Assembly: GCF_022179545.1 (NCBI RefSeq)
Contig: NZ_AP025518.1
Span: 124,001-188,000 of the forward strand
Direction of reading: 5' to 3'
Length of the DNA: 64,000 nt
Source of the DNA: Mycolicibacterium fortuitum subsp. fortuitum
Lineage (GTDB): Bacteria > Actinomycetota > Actinomycetes > Mycobacteriales > Mycobacteriaceae
Shown here in pieces: positions 1 to 7,954 of the stretch (the first letter of the stretch is position 1; every line of letters begins with the position of its first letter). The notes under the pieces were generated by a model, which ran no database searches, was not told the origin of the DNA, and was given only the letters and a program-made list of their open reading frames with translations. The position numbers and the translations under genes were made by a program.

Positions 1-573
1 CGCGGATATCACGGCACCCGCATGGACGATGTCGCCGAGGCTGTCGGACTGAACAAGGCCACGGTCTACCACTACTACTCAAGTAAGTCGCTCATCCTCT
101 ACGACATCTACAAGAGCACCGCGGACTTCACAGTCGAGGCGTTGCACGACGATCCGACCGCCTCGGCCCGGGAAACCATCTACAACTTCACCCGGCGGCT
201 GTTGGTCGGCATCGCCGGCGACCTGGAGCGTGCCGCGGTGTACTTCCAGGAGGGTCCCTACATCGCGGAGTGGTTCACCGAGGAGCAGGTGGCCTACATC
301 CGGCGCGCTGAGACCCAGGTCTACGAGCACGTCCGCGACGTGATCGACCGTGGCATCGCCAGCGGTGAGTTCTATGACTGCGATTCCCACGTGCTGGCCC
401 TGGGCTACATCGGGATGACCCTCGGTTCCTACCGCTGGTTGCGGCCGCACGGTCGACGTAGTGCCCAGGAGATCGCCGTCGAGTTCAGCACGGCGCTGCT
501 GCGCGGGCTGATCCGCGACGAGACGGTCCGCAACGAATCCCCGCTGGGTGTCGAGATCGAAGAGAAGGCCTAG
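1..573 (+). CDS. TetR-family regulator, 5'-truncated by window edge (Rv0158-like)
   Basis: The reading frame is open from the first base, and the residues before the first in-window ATG (GYHGTR) belong to the TetR helix-turn-helix, so the true start lies upstream. The HTH runs through DDVAEAVGLNKATVYHYYSS, followed by a helical ligand-binding domain ending near residue 190. The protein closely resembles M. tuberculosis Rv0158, including the motif YFQEGPYIAEWFT and the stretch ALGYIGMTLGSYRWLRP. The stop is 3 nt before the next gene, an SDR, so the two are probably co-transcribed. The ligand is unknown. The family call is secure; Rv0158 orthology is inferred from similarity and from the neighbouring Rv0162c-Rv0165c synteny. 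Confidence 0.9.
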   Translation, partial: RGYHGTRMDDVAEAVGLNKATVYHYYSSKSLILYDIYKSTADFTVEALHDDPTASARETIYNFTRRLLVGIAGDLERAAVYFQEGPYIAEWFTEEQVAYIRRAETQVYEHVRDVIDRGIASGEFYDCDSHVLALGYIGMTLGSYRWLRPHGRRSAQEIAVEFSTALLRGLIRDETVRNESPLGVEIEEKA

Positions 574-576
574 AAC

Positions 577-1350
577 ATGACCGATTTGTTCCGACTGGAC
601 GGCAAGGTCGCCGTCGTCACCGGAGGCGGCCGCGGTATCGGCCTGATGATGGCCCGTGGCCTGCTGCAGGCCGGTGCGTCCGTGTACATCTCGAGCCGTA
701 AGGAGGCCGAGCTCAACGCGGCGGTGGACACGCTGTCCCCGCTCGGCCGGATCTCGGCGGTGCCGGCCGACCTCGGGACATCCGAAGGGGTCGCCGCGCT
801 GACCGCGGCTGTCACCGCGCGCGAGGACGCCATCCACGCCCTGTTCAACAACGCCGGGGCAGCCTGGGGCGCACCGTACGACGACTTTCCGGAATCCGGG
901 TTCGACAAGGTCTACGACGTCAACGTCAAAGGTGTGTTCCTGCTGACCCGCGCCCTGACCCCGTTGCTGAATGCCGCTGCCACCGAAGACGATCCGGCCC
1001 GTGTCATCAACACCGGCAGCATCGACGGGATCGTCGCGCCCGGCAAGGGCCGCGACAATTTCTCCTACAGCGCCAGCAAGGCTGCGGTGCACATGCTGAC
1101 CAAGCATCTGGCCGGTGAGCTCGCCCCGCGGATTCTGGTCAACGCCATCGCGCCGGGCCTGTTCGAATCGCGGATGACCAAGGAGATGTTGCGCGCCGGG
1201 TCCGATGCCGTCGGGTCGGCACTGCCGCTCGGCCGGATCGGCCAACCCGACGACATCGCCGGCATCTCGGTGTTTTTGGCCAGCCGGGCCAGTGCCTACA
1301 TCACCGGCGCGATCATCCCGGTCGACGGCGGTGTGAGCACCATCAGGTGA
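577..1350 (+). CDS. Short-chain dehydrogenase/reductase
   Basis: This 257-aa classical SDR has the Rossmann dinucleotide motif GGGRGIG near residue 17, NNAG near 91 and the catalytic Tyr/Lys in YSASK near 164. The C-terminal end (ITGAIIPVDGGVSTIR) is typical of FabG-like enzymes. It is expected to oxidise or reduce a hydroxyl/keto substrate with NAD(P)H in the cytoplasm; the substrate cannot be read from sequence. The ATG follows the tetR stop by 3 nt, with purine-rich sequence inside tetR serving as ribosome binding site, which suggests an operon. Its 3' end overlaps the convergent DoxX-like gene by 8 bp. Confidence 0.9.
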   Translation: MTDLFRLDGKVAVVTGGGRGIGLMMARGLLQAGASVYISSRKEAELNAAVDTLSPLGRISAVPADLGTSEGVAALTAAVTAREDAIHALFNNAGAAWGAPYDDFPESGFDKVYDVNVKGVFLLTRALTPLLNAAATEDDPARVINTGSIDGIVAPGKGRDNFSYSASKAAVHMLTKHLAGELAPRILVNAIAPGLFESRMTKEMLRAGSDAVGSALPLGRIGQPDDIAGISVFLASRASAYITGAIIPVDGGVSTIR

Positions 1351-1723
1351 CGGGCAGGGTGAACCAGCCCCAGGCCAAGAACACGAACACACCGAGATAG
1401 AACACGTCGCCGGCCATGTAGAGCCACTCGCTGCGGCGGAATCTGGTCGTCGCCGCACCTGCCATGAAAAGCGCCAGGCCGCAGGCGGCCACCGGGGTCA
1501 GCACCGGTGCGATGTTCAACGCCGCGGGTAGCACCAGGCCGATCGCGCCGAGCAGCTTTATGGCCCCGATCGCCTTGAGGTGGCCGTCACCGAACTCGTC
1601 GACCCAGTGCTGTGTGCGGCCCATCGACCGGTACCGCTCCCGCGACATCAACAGCATGGTGGTCCCGCCCGCGGCGTAGGCCGCAGCGGCGACAATGGTG
1701 ATGATCCACAGGGTGGTGTGCAT
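1343..1723 (-). CDS. DoxX-like integral membrane protein
   Basis: The 126-aa protein has four hydrophobic helices: around residues 4-26, about 50-70, 75-93 and 104-122. The layout and motifs of the DoxX-like family are visible, including a conserved stretch around HLKAIGAIKLLGAIGL. It is transcribed divergently from an ECF sigma factor 80 bp away. The spacing suggests that the sigma factor controls it, since ECF sigmas carrying a SnoaL-like domain commonly regulate neighbouring redox or membrane genes; this is inference. Its 3' end overlaps the SDR by 8 bp in convergent orientation. Confidence 0.8.
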   Translation of the reverse strand: MHTTLWIITIVAAAAYAAGGTTMLLMSRERYRSMGRTQHWVDEFGDGHLKAIGAIKLLGAIGLVLPAALNIAPVLTPVAACGLALFMAGAATTRFRRSEWLYMAGDVFYLGVFVFLAWGWFTLPVT

Positions 1724-1748
1724 TCCTCGCTCCGTTTCGTGGTTACGT

Positions 1749-1765
1749 CGAGCCGTGCCGGCTCG
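1749..1765. promoter_or_regulatory. Inverted repeat in divergent DoxX/ECF sigma promoter region
   Basis: Two perfect 7-bp arms, CGAGCCG and CGGCTCG, are separated by TGC. They lie midway in the 80-bp gap between the divergent DoxX-like and sigma genes, upstream of the sigma ribosome binding site (aggagagg). This could be an operator or the core of a divergent promoter. No experimental motif is recognised. Confidence 0.35.
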
Positions 1766-1803
1766 TCACTCTTATGACGGATCCGCGCGAGGAGAGGTAA
1801 CTG

Positions 1804-2688
1804 ATGACGCCCGAGGCACCACTGGCGGAGACATTCGAAGAACAGCGCCCGCGGCTGCTCGCGGTGGCCCACCGCGTTCTCGGCTCCCGCGCCGACGCCG
1901 AGGATGCGGTCCAGGAAGCCTGGCTGCGCCTGTCCCGTCAGCACGCCGACTCGATCGACAACGTCGCCGGATGGCTGACGACGGTGGTGGGGCGCATCTG
2001 TATCGACACACTGCGGTCGCGCAGCAGCCGCGCCGAGGTGACCCCCGGCGCCGACATCCCTGAGCTCGTCGTCACTGAGGATGTCGACTCCCCGGAGGAC
2101 GCCGCGGTGATCGCCGACTCGGTCGGGCTGGCGATGCTCGTGGTGCTGGGATCGCTGCGCCCGGACGAGCGGCTAGCGTTCGTGCTGCACGACTTGTTCG
2201 CGGTGCCGTTCGCCGAGATCGGGCAGATCCTCGACAAGTCGAGCGACGCAGTCAAGATGCTGGCCAGCCGGGCGCGCCGGAAGGTGCAGGACGTACCGCC
2301 GCCGACCGCGGGGCGCCGCCGCAAGCAGGAGCAGCGCGAGGTCGTCGACGCATTCCTGGCCGCAGCGCGTGACGGCGACTTCGATGCCCTGCTGCGCGTA
2401 CTGGATCCCGACGTCACCTGGCAGCGGTTCACCGCCACCGGCGTCACCGTCGGGACCGGATCGGACGCCGTGCTCGCCGCGGTTCGGCGTGGCCAGGGAA
2501 GGCCCGTCGTGGCCCGGCGTGTGTCTGTGAACGGCGAGCCGGGGATCCTGGCGTGGGGGCCCACCGGTCGTCCGGTCAGCGTGATGGCGTGCACCGTCGA
2601 CGGCGGCCGGCTGGTCGGGATCGTGTCGATCCTCGATCCCCGACGGCTGGCCCGGATGTCGCTGCCGGCGCCACCCGCTGCCGATTAG
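1804..2688 (+). CDS. ECF RNA polymerase sigma factor with C-terminal SnoaL-like domain (SigJ/ECF41-like)
   Basis: The 294-aa protein has sigma region 2 at about residues 10-75 (VLGSRADAEDAVQEAWLRL) and region 4 at about 110-165 (LRPDERLAFVLHDLFAVPF, then SSDAVKMLASRARRKV). A SnoaL-like domain follows from about 180 (EVVDAFLAAARDGDFDALL). The C-terminus keeps a DGGR motif and an LDPRRL element reminiscent of the DGGK/NPDKL motifs of ECF41-type factors, in which the extra domain modulates activity and no separate anti-sigma is needed. A strong Shine-Dalgarno precedes the ATG. Likely autoregulated together with the divergent DoxX-like gene. Confidence 0.88.
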   Translation: MTPEAPLAETFEEQRPRLLAVAHRVLGSRADAEDAVQEAWLRLSRQHADSIDNVAGWLTTVVGRICIDTLRSRSSRAEVTPGADIPELVVTEDVDSPEDAAVIADSVGLAMLVVLGSLRPDERLAFVLHDLFAVPFAEIGQILDKSSDAVKMLASRARRKVQDVPPPTAGRRRKQEQREVVDAFLAAARDGDFDALLRVLDPDVTWQRFTATGVTVGTGSDAVLAAVRRGQGRPVVARRVSVNGEPGILAWGPTGRPVSVMACTVDGGRLVGIVSILDPRRLARMSLPAPPAAD

Positions 2689-2697
2689 CCTGGCCGC

Positions 2698-4408
2698 ATG
2701 AAGTCGACGATCCTCTCGCGCCGAGACCTGGATTTCCTGCTCTACGAGTGGCTGGATGTCGAAAAGCTCACGACGCTGGACCGGTTCAGCGAGCACTCCC
2801 GCGAGACCTTCGACGGCGTGCTGGATCTGTGCGAGCAACTCGCCACCCGCTACTTCGCGCCGCACAACAAGCTCAGCGATGCGAACGAGCCGACCTTCGA
2901 CGGGCAGACCGTCTCGCTGATCCCCGAGGTGAAAGAGGCGTGGGACGCGTTCGCGGCCGCCGATCTGCTCGCCATGGGTATGGACGCCGAGGTCGGCGGA
3001 GCGCAGCTGCCGGCCACCGTCGCGCAGGCCGCGTTCGCGTGGATCTCCGCGGCCAACGTGTCGACCTCGGGCTATCTGATGCTGACCATCGCCAATGCCA
3101 ACCTGTTGGCCCGATTCGGCACCCCTGAGCAGATCGAACAGTTCGTCAAACCGATGCTGGCGGGCCGTTTCTCGGGCACGATGGCCTTGTCGGAGACCCA
3201 GGCCGGGTCGTCACTGGCCGACATCACCACGCGGGCCGAACCGCAGGCCGACGGCAGTTACCGGCTGTTCGGTTCGAAGATGTGGATATCGGGCGCCGAA
3301 CACGAAATGACCGAGAACATCGTCAACCTCGTGCTGGCCAAGATCCCCGGCGGTCCGGCCGGAACCAAGGGCATCTCGTTGTTCATCGTGCCGAAGTTCC
3401 TGGCCGACGGCACTCGCAACGGCGTTGCCATCTCCGGACTGAATCACAAGATGGGACAACGCGGGATCACCAACACCGTGCTCAACTTCGACGGCGCTGT
3501 CGGCTATCTGGTCGGAGAGCCGCATCGCGGCATCGTCTACATGTTCCACATGATGAACGAGGCCCGCTTGGGGGTCGGGATGGGCGCCGTCGCGCTCGGC
3601 TACACCGGCTACCTCAAGTCGCTGGAGTACGCGCGGGAACGCCCGCAGGGCCGGCCGCCGGGCGTCAAGGATCCCTCGACGCCACAGGTGCCCATCATCG
3701 AGCACGCCGATGTCAAGCGAATGCTGTTGGCGCAGAAGGCCTATGTCGAGGGCGGTCTCGGGCTGGCGCTGTACTGCGCCAAGTTGGTCGACACCGGTGA
3801 CCAGGCAGCGCTCGACATCCTCACCCCGGTCGCAAAGAGCTGGCCGTCGCAGTGGTGTGTGGAGGCCAACAGCCTGGCGATCCAGGTGCACGGCGGCTAC
3901 GGATACACCCGCGAGTACGACGTGGAGCAGCATTACCGGGACAATCGGTTGAACCCGATCCACGAGGGCACGCACGGTATCCAGAGCTTGGATCTACTGG
4001 GGCGCAAGGTGACCCAGAACGGCGGGGCCGGCCTCGCTGCCCTGGGGGAGCGGGTGCAGGCGACCGTCGCCGCGGCTTCGGGTGCGGCGCCCGATCTGGC
4101 CGCTCAGCTCGACGCCGCCTGGCAGCGGCTGATCGCGGTCACCGGTGCGATGTTCGCCTCCGGTGACGTCGAGGCAGCGATTGGCCAACAGCGCGGTGTA
4201 CCTGGAGGCGTTCGGTCACATCGTGGTGGCCTGGATCTGGCTGGAGCAGGTGCTGGCCGCCGAGGGGCAGACCGGGGATTTCTATGACGGCAAGCGGCAG
4301 GCAGCGCGGTACTTCTTCCGCTATGAGTTGCCCAAGACCGCACCGCAATTGGACCTGCTGGAGAGTCTCGATCGCACCACGCTGGAGATGCGCGACGCCT
4401 GGTTCTAA
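2698..4408 (+). pseudogene. Acyl-CoA dehydrogenase (DmdC/FadE5-like), frameshifted near the 3' end
   Basis: This is a long acyl-CoA dehydrogenase of about 570 residues if restored. It carries the FAD/substrate motif ALSETQAGSSLADI, the WISGAEHEM strand, and the region RLNPIHEGTHGIQSLDLLG typical of the extended DmdC/FadE5-like group with its catalytic Glu. The frame from 2698 runs to a stop at 4287, but from about 4180 it turns into low-complexity residues unlike the family. The proper C-terminus (LANSAVYLEAFGHIVVAW to TLEMRDAWF) continues in the +1 frame to 4408. Removing one base near 4180 (gcgAttg) restores GDVEAALANSAVYLEAF. It is either a true inactivating indel or an assembly error. Only 9 bp separate it from the sigma gene. 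Confidence 0.85.
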
Positions 4409-5502
4409 TCGAACTCGATGATCTGCCGCACGGCCCGGCCCTCGGCGAGTGCATCCATACCGGCGTTGATCTGGTCGAGGGTGATCGTGTCGGATACCAG
4501 CGATTCCACCGGCAATTTCCCGGCCCGCCATAGTTCGACGAAGCGCGGGATGTCGCGCGACGGCACGGCCGATCCGAGATAGCTGCCGATCAGCGATCGT
4601 CCCTCGGCGACGAAACCCAACGGCGACACCGAGATTCGGGCGTCGGGGCGGGGGAGGCCCACGGTGATGGTGCGTCCTCCGGGTCCGGTCAACGCGATCG
4701 AGGTTTCGAGTGCGGCCGGGTGACCGGCGGCCTCGATCACCACGTCCGCCTTGAGGCCGTCGGCCTGCTCGGGGGTGTAGGTCTCGTGCACACCGAGCTC
4801 ACGAGCTCGCGCCAGTTTGTCGGACAGCTGATCCACGCCGATGACACGGACGTCGTCGTGGGCCAGAGCGGTCAGCGCCGCGGCCATCCCGACACCGCCG
4901 AGACCGACGACGGCCACGGTCTGGCCCGGGCGCGGTGTGCCTACGTTGAGCACGGCGCCGCCGCCGGTGAGCACCGCACAACCGAGCAAGGAGGCCACGG
5001 TGGCGGGGACATCGCCGGGGACGGGCACCACCGAGCGGCGGTCGACGACTGCGTAGGTGGCGAAGCCGGACACCCCGAGGTGATGGAAGACCGGTTGGTC
5101 GTCGCGGGAGAGGCGGATGTCGCCGTTCATCAACGTGCCCGCACCGTTGGCGGCCGATCCGGGGCCGCACGGTGTCAGGCCGTCGGTGGCGCAGGCCGGG
5201 CAGCTTCCACAGCGCGGCAGGAAGGTCATCACCACGCGTTGGCCTACCGGCAGGTCGCTGTCGCCGGCCTCGACGATCCCGGCAGCTTCGTGCCCCAGCA
5301 GCATGGGAACCGGGCGCACCCGATTGCCGTCGACCACCGAGAGGTCGGAGTGGCACAGGCCTGCTGCCTCGATGCGCACCAGCAGCTCGCCCGGACCGGG
5401 TTCGGCAAGCTCGAGCTCGCTCACCCGGATGGGCCGGGACTCGGCGTAGGGGCGGGACAGACCGATGTGCTCCAGGACGGCTCCGCGGATCAACATGTCC
5501 AC
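4405..5502 (-). CDS. adhE1: Zinc-type alcohol dehydrogenase (Rv0162c-like)
   Basis: The 365-aa medium-chain dehydrogenase has catalytic zinc ligands Cys50 and the His71-Glu72 pair (GLCHSD, LLGHEAAG). The structural-zinc cysteines are Cys98, 101, 104 and 112. The Rossmann motif is GLGGVGMAA near residue 200. It should oxidise primary alcohols with NAD in the cytoplasm. Its position just before the thioesterase, TB18.5 and mce1R matches M. tuberculosis adhE1 (Rv0162c), from which the symbol is taken by synteny. It converges on the frameshifted fadE with a 4-bp overlap. The 20-bp gap to the divergent thioesterase implies a compact divergent promoter. Confidence 0.88.
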   Translation of the reverse strand: MDMLIRGAVLEHIGLSRPYAESRPIRVSELELAEPGPGELLVRIEAAGLCHSDLSVVDGNRVRPVPMLLGHEAAGIVEAGDSDLPVGQRVVMTFLPRCGSCPACATDGLTPCGPGSAANGAGTLMNGDIRLSRDDQPVFHHLGVSGFATYAVVDRRSVVPVPGDVPATVASLLGCAVLTGGGAVLNVGTPRPGQTVAVVGLGGVGMAAALTALAHDDVRVIGVDQLSDKLARARELGVHETYTPEQADGLKADVVIEAAGHPAALETSIALTGPGGRTITVGLPRPDARISVSPLGFVAEGRSLIGSYLGSAVPSRDIPRFVELWRAGKLPVESLVSDTITLDQINAGMDALAEGRAVRQIIEFD

Positions 5503-5522
5503 CAGCCTGTCAGACTCCGGGT

Positions 5523-5987
5523 ATGACCGACGGAGCTGAGTTGACCCGCGCAGACTTTCCGCTGCACTGGCCGGTGCTGACCCGATGGACCGACAACGAC
5601 ATGTTCGGTCACCTCAACAACGCGGTGTACTACGAGCTGTTCGATACCGCGATCAATGCGTGGATCAACACCAACTGTGACGTCGATCCGGTCACTGCGC
5701 CGTGGCTTGGTGTGGTCGCAGAGTCCGGCTGCCGCTACTTCGCGGAGCTGAAGTTCCCCGACCCGTTGGTGGTCGGCCTGTCGGTGGCCCGGTTGGGCAA
5801 CAGCAGCGTCACCTACCGGCTGGGATTGTTCGAGCCGGACGGCCCGGTCGCGGCGGTCGGCCATTGGGTGCATGTGTACGTCGACCGGACCACGCGCCGC
5901 CCGGTACCGATTCCCGACGTGATCCGCGAGCTGCTGCAGTCGATATGCTCGCCGGATGCCGCTCGTGAGCAAGACCGTCGAGGTTGA
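5523..5987 (+). CDS. Hotdog-fold acyl-CoA thioesterase (Rv0163-like)
   Basis: The 154-aa protein carries the 4-hydroxybenzoyl-CoA thioesterase signature, TRWTDNDMFGHLNNAVYYEL, near residues 21-40, including the Asp and the GHxNN motif. It ends with WVHVYVDRTTRRPVPIP, typical of the family. It probably hydrolyses a CoA thioester in the cytoplasm. The frame is open well upstream, but the ATG at 5523 is chosen because homology begins there and the upstream part is antisense to adhE1. It overlaps the next gene by 32 bp, as expected for translationally coupled Rv0163-Rv0164 orthologues. Confidence 0.88.
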   Translation: MTDGAELTRADFPLHWPVLTRWTDNDMFGHLNNAVYYELFDTAINAWINTNCDVDPVTAPWLGVVAESGCRYFAELKFPDPLVVGLSVARLGNSSVTYRLGLFEPDGPVAAVGHWVHVYVDRTTRRPVPIPDVIRELLQSICSPDAAREQDRRG

Positions 5988-6396
5988 AGCCCCCGCCGAG
6001 AAGATCCTGGCGATCGTCGCCGATTTCGAGGCCTATCCGCAGTGGAACCCGGAGATCAAGGGCTGCTGGATCCTGGCCCGCTACAACGACGGCCGGCCCA
6101 GCCAGCTGCGGCTGGATGTCGAGATCCAGGGCCAGTCCGGTGTCTTCATCAATGCGGTCTATTACCCGGCCGAAAACCAGATCTACACCGTGTTGCAGCA
6201 GGGCGACCATTTCACCAAGCAGGAGCAGCGCTTCTCGGTGGTGCCGCTGGGGCCCAACAGCACCTTGCTCCAGGTCGATCTCGAGGTCGAGGTCAAGCTG
6301 CCGGTGCCGGCGATGATGGTCAAGAAGCTCATCGGCGACACCCTGGACCACCTGGCCAACGCCCTCGTCGGTCGGGTACAGCAGCTCTCGGCCTGA
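5956..6396 (+). CDS. TB18.5: SRPBCC/polyketide cyclase-like protein, TB18.5 (Rv0164) orthologue
   Basis: The 146-aa START/SRPBCC-fold protein has the N-terminal pattern VSKTVEVEAPAEKILAIVAD, then FEAYPQWNPEIKG and the repeat of beta strands to LIGDTLDHLANALVGRVQQL. It matches M. tuberculosis TB18.5 along its length. The fold binds hydrophobic ligands; the ligand is unknown. The ATG lies within the last 32 bp of the thioesterase, so the two are probably coupled. Confidence 0.88.
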   Translation: MPLVSKTVEVEAPAEKILAIVADFEAYPQWNPEIKGCWILARYNDGRPSQLRLDVEIQGQSGVFINAVYYPAENQIYTVLQQGDHFTKQEQRFSVVPLGPNSTLLQVDLEVEVKLPVPAMMVKKLIGDTLDHLANALVGRVQQLSA

Positions 6397-6407
6397 TCGG
6401 GGAGAGG

Positions 6408-6710
6408 CTAGGCCGCGCGGTCGGCGGCCGCCGCACGCAGCTCCAGTACGCGGTTGCGGATGCGATGCTCGGTGGCCCGCGGCATTTGAGCCGGGCGGTA
6501 GCGGCCATGTCGGACCCGCTGGACGCGGCCGTGGCTCATCTCCCAGCGCAACGCGTCGGAGATCGCCTTCGACGGGCGCCCGCGGGTGGTAAATCCCTGG
6601 TCCTCGAGCGCGTCGACCAGATCCGCGACTGATTGTGGACCGTATTGGAACAATTGCATGGTCAGCACGTAGCGGAGGTTGGTGCCGCGTAGTAGGAGTT
6701 TGTCCCCCAT
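6408..6710 (-). CDS. Small mycobacterial family protein, winged-helix-like
   Basis: The 100-aa basic protein starts with MGDKLLLRGTNLRYVLTMQL and contains TTRGRPSKAISDALRWEMSH, a pattern seen in a multicopy mycobacterial family of unknown function. The helix-rich middle (SVADLVDALEDQGF) followed by a basic segment suggests a winged-helix DNA-binding fold; that is inference. The ATG at 6710 is preferred over the GTG at 6752 because homologues begin at this Met. Upstream lies a 382-bp gene-free region full of copies of an AGCGACA motif, which could be its control region. Confidence 0.65.
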   Translation of the reverse strand: MGDKLLLRGTNLRYVLTMQLFQYGPQSVADLVDALEDQGFTTRGRPSKAISDALRWEMSHGRVQRVRHGRYRPAQMPRATEHRIRNRVLELRAAAADRAA

Positions 6711-6787
6711 GGCGTAACGGTGCCAGGCAGGTCTGACAACCACCCTGGTCACAGATTTCGGCGGGGTATGTGATGTGCCCGCCTGCT

Positions 6788-7057
6788 AGCGACAATCCAG
6801 CGACTATCGCCACATCGACATCACAGGACCCGCGAAACCCATTGTCGCTGGACGGTTTTGCCAATCCAGCACCACCGGTCACGCCCGTCTCGTTTGTCTC
6901 GTGTCCACTTGTCAGCGACTCTGTCGCTGATGGGTGGGCAGCCCGGATTGTGTTACCGACGTGGCGGCAGCGTCCCAAAGTGGCCTGAGTGGTGAAGATG
7001 CCTGTGATCGGTGAGGCCGACGAGGTCGATGAGGCGATTGTCGCTCAATTGTCGCTG
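6788..7057. repeat. Cluster of seven GTCGCT/AGCGAC motif copies in an intergenic region
   Basis: The 382-bp gap between the winged-helix-like gene and mce1R holds at least seven copies of an 8-10 bp motif close to CAGCGACAAT. On the + strand they are at 6788-6796, 6798-6807 and 6913-6920. In the opposite orientation they are at 6841-6850, 6922-6930, 7037-7045 and 7048-7057. Two copies form a perfect inverted repeat: TCAGCGAC (6912-6919), TCT, GTCGCTGA (6923-6930). I see no coding sequence here. The arrangement looks like a multi-site operator, or a structured element of unknown type. Confidence 0.6.
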
Positions 7058-7134
7058 CCAGCCGGGCAGAACGGGCATCGATTTCGCGCTACGACACGCC
7101 GGCGAAGCCGCGCCGACACGCCGAGACCGTCGCG

Positions 7135-7878
7135 TCAGTCCCACATCCCGATGTCGTTCAGCCGCGCGATCAGCCGTTGGGCCGCGTCGGTGAACTGGTT
7201 TGAGTTGAGTTCCACGGCCGCCGCCGCATCCCGCCGGCGTAGCGCGTCGATCAGCAGGCGGTGGTTCTCCACGGCTTCGGTGCCCCACTTCGGATCCGTC
7301 GAATAGATCAGGGCCGGAAGGTATCGCGCGACGTGCAGCAGGAACCAGGCCAACTTGATCCGTCCGCTGGCGTGGTTGAAGGCCCGGTGGAAGGCGAACT
7401 CGGCGGACGAGATCGCCCCGGGATCCTGACTTTCGACGGCTGCCGCCAGTTCGGCGTTGAGCTGTTCCAACTCGTCGATCTGGGCCGGCGTGATGCGGGT
7501 AGTGACGGTGGCGGCCAGCTCCCGCGCGATGGTGGCCTGCAGCCAGAAGATGTCGTCCACGTCGGCACGGGTCAGGGGTACGACGACGTGTCCTCGGTTG
7601 GGCTCCAGCTGCACCATGCCCTCGCCGCGCAGCGTGCGCAGCGCCTCCCGCACCGGGGTGATGCTGACTCCGAGTGCCGCGGCGGTCTCGTCGAGGCGGA
7701 TGAACGTGCCGGGCCGCAGCACCCCGGTCATGATCTCGGCCCGTAGTTGGGCGGCGACCTCGTCGGAAAGTTGCTCCCGCCGTCCTCCGCGACGACGTTG
7801 CACGGCCGTTCTGGCAGGTGCGTTCACGCGAATGCGATCGCCTTTCTCGCGGGCTTGTCGCCGAGGCGCCGAGGCCAT
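7135..7878 (-). CDS. mce1R: GntR/FadR-type repressor of the mce1 operon
   Basis: The 247-aa protein has a basic N-terminal extension, then a GntR winged helix from about residue 37 (LSDEVAAQLRAEIMTGVLRP, then ALGVSITPVREALRTLRGEG). An all-helical FCD domain follows, carrying the D/H metal-ligand pattern around FHRAFNHASG and VENHRLLIDALRRRD. It sits divergently 76 bp from the chosen fadD5 start, exactly as Rv0165c (mce1R) does in M. tuberculosis, where it represses the mce1 operon in response to lipid metabolites. A perfect 10-bp palindrome in the gap is a candidate operator. Confidence 0.92.
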   Translation of the reverse strand: MASAPRRQAREKGDRIRVNAPARTAVQRRRGGRREQLSDEVAAQLRAEIMTGVLRPGTFIRLDETAAALGVSITPVREALRTLRGEGMVQLEPNRGHVVVPLTRADVDDIFWLQATIARELAATVTTRITPAQIDELEQLNAELAAAVESQDPGAISSAEFAFHRAFNHASGRIKLAWFLLHVARYLPALIYSTDPKWGTEAVENHRLLIDALRRRDAAAAVELNSNQFTDAAQRLIARLNDIGMWD

Positions 7879-7901
7879 AGTGTGACCGGGGCAACCCTAT
7901 G

Positions 7902-7911
7902 TTTGATCAAA
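7902..7911. promoter_or_regulatory. Putative Mce1R operator palindrome
   Basis: TTTGATCAAA is a perfect 10-bp palindrome in an AT-rich patch between divergent mce1R and fadD5, followed by ATATAAAATT, which could be the -10 region. Its position suits a repressor acting on both genes. Assignment to Mce1R is inference. Confidence 0.45.
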
Positions 7912-7954
7912 TATAAAATTCGTGCAACCTCGATACCGATGGAGTACAGATCCG

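Noticed and set aside
79..1458. 459-aa open frame on the minus strand
   Set aside because: It lies antisense to the TetR and SDR genes, which have clear motifs; its composition (Arg/Gly/Asp-rich, no motifs) is typical of a high-GC shadow frame.
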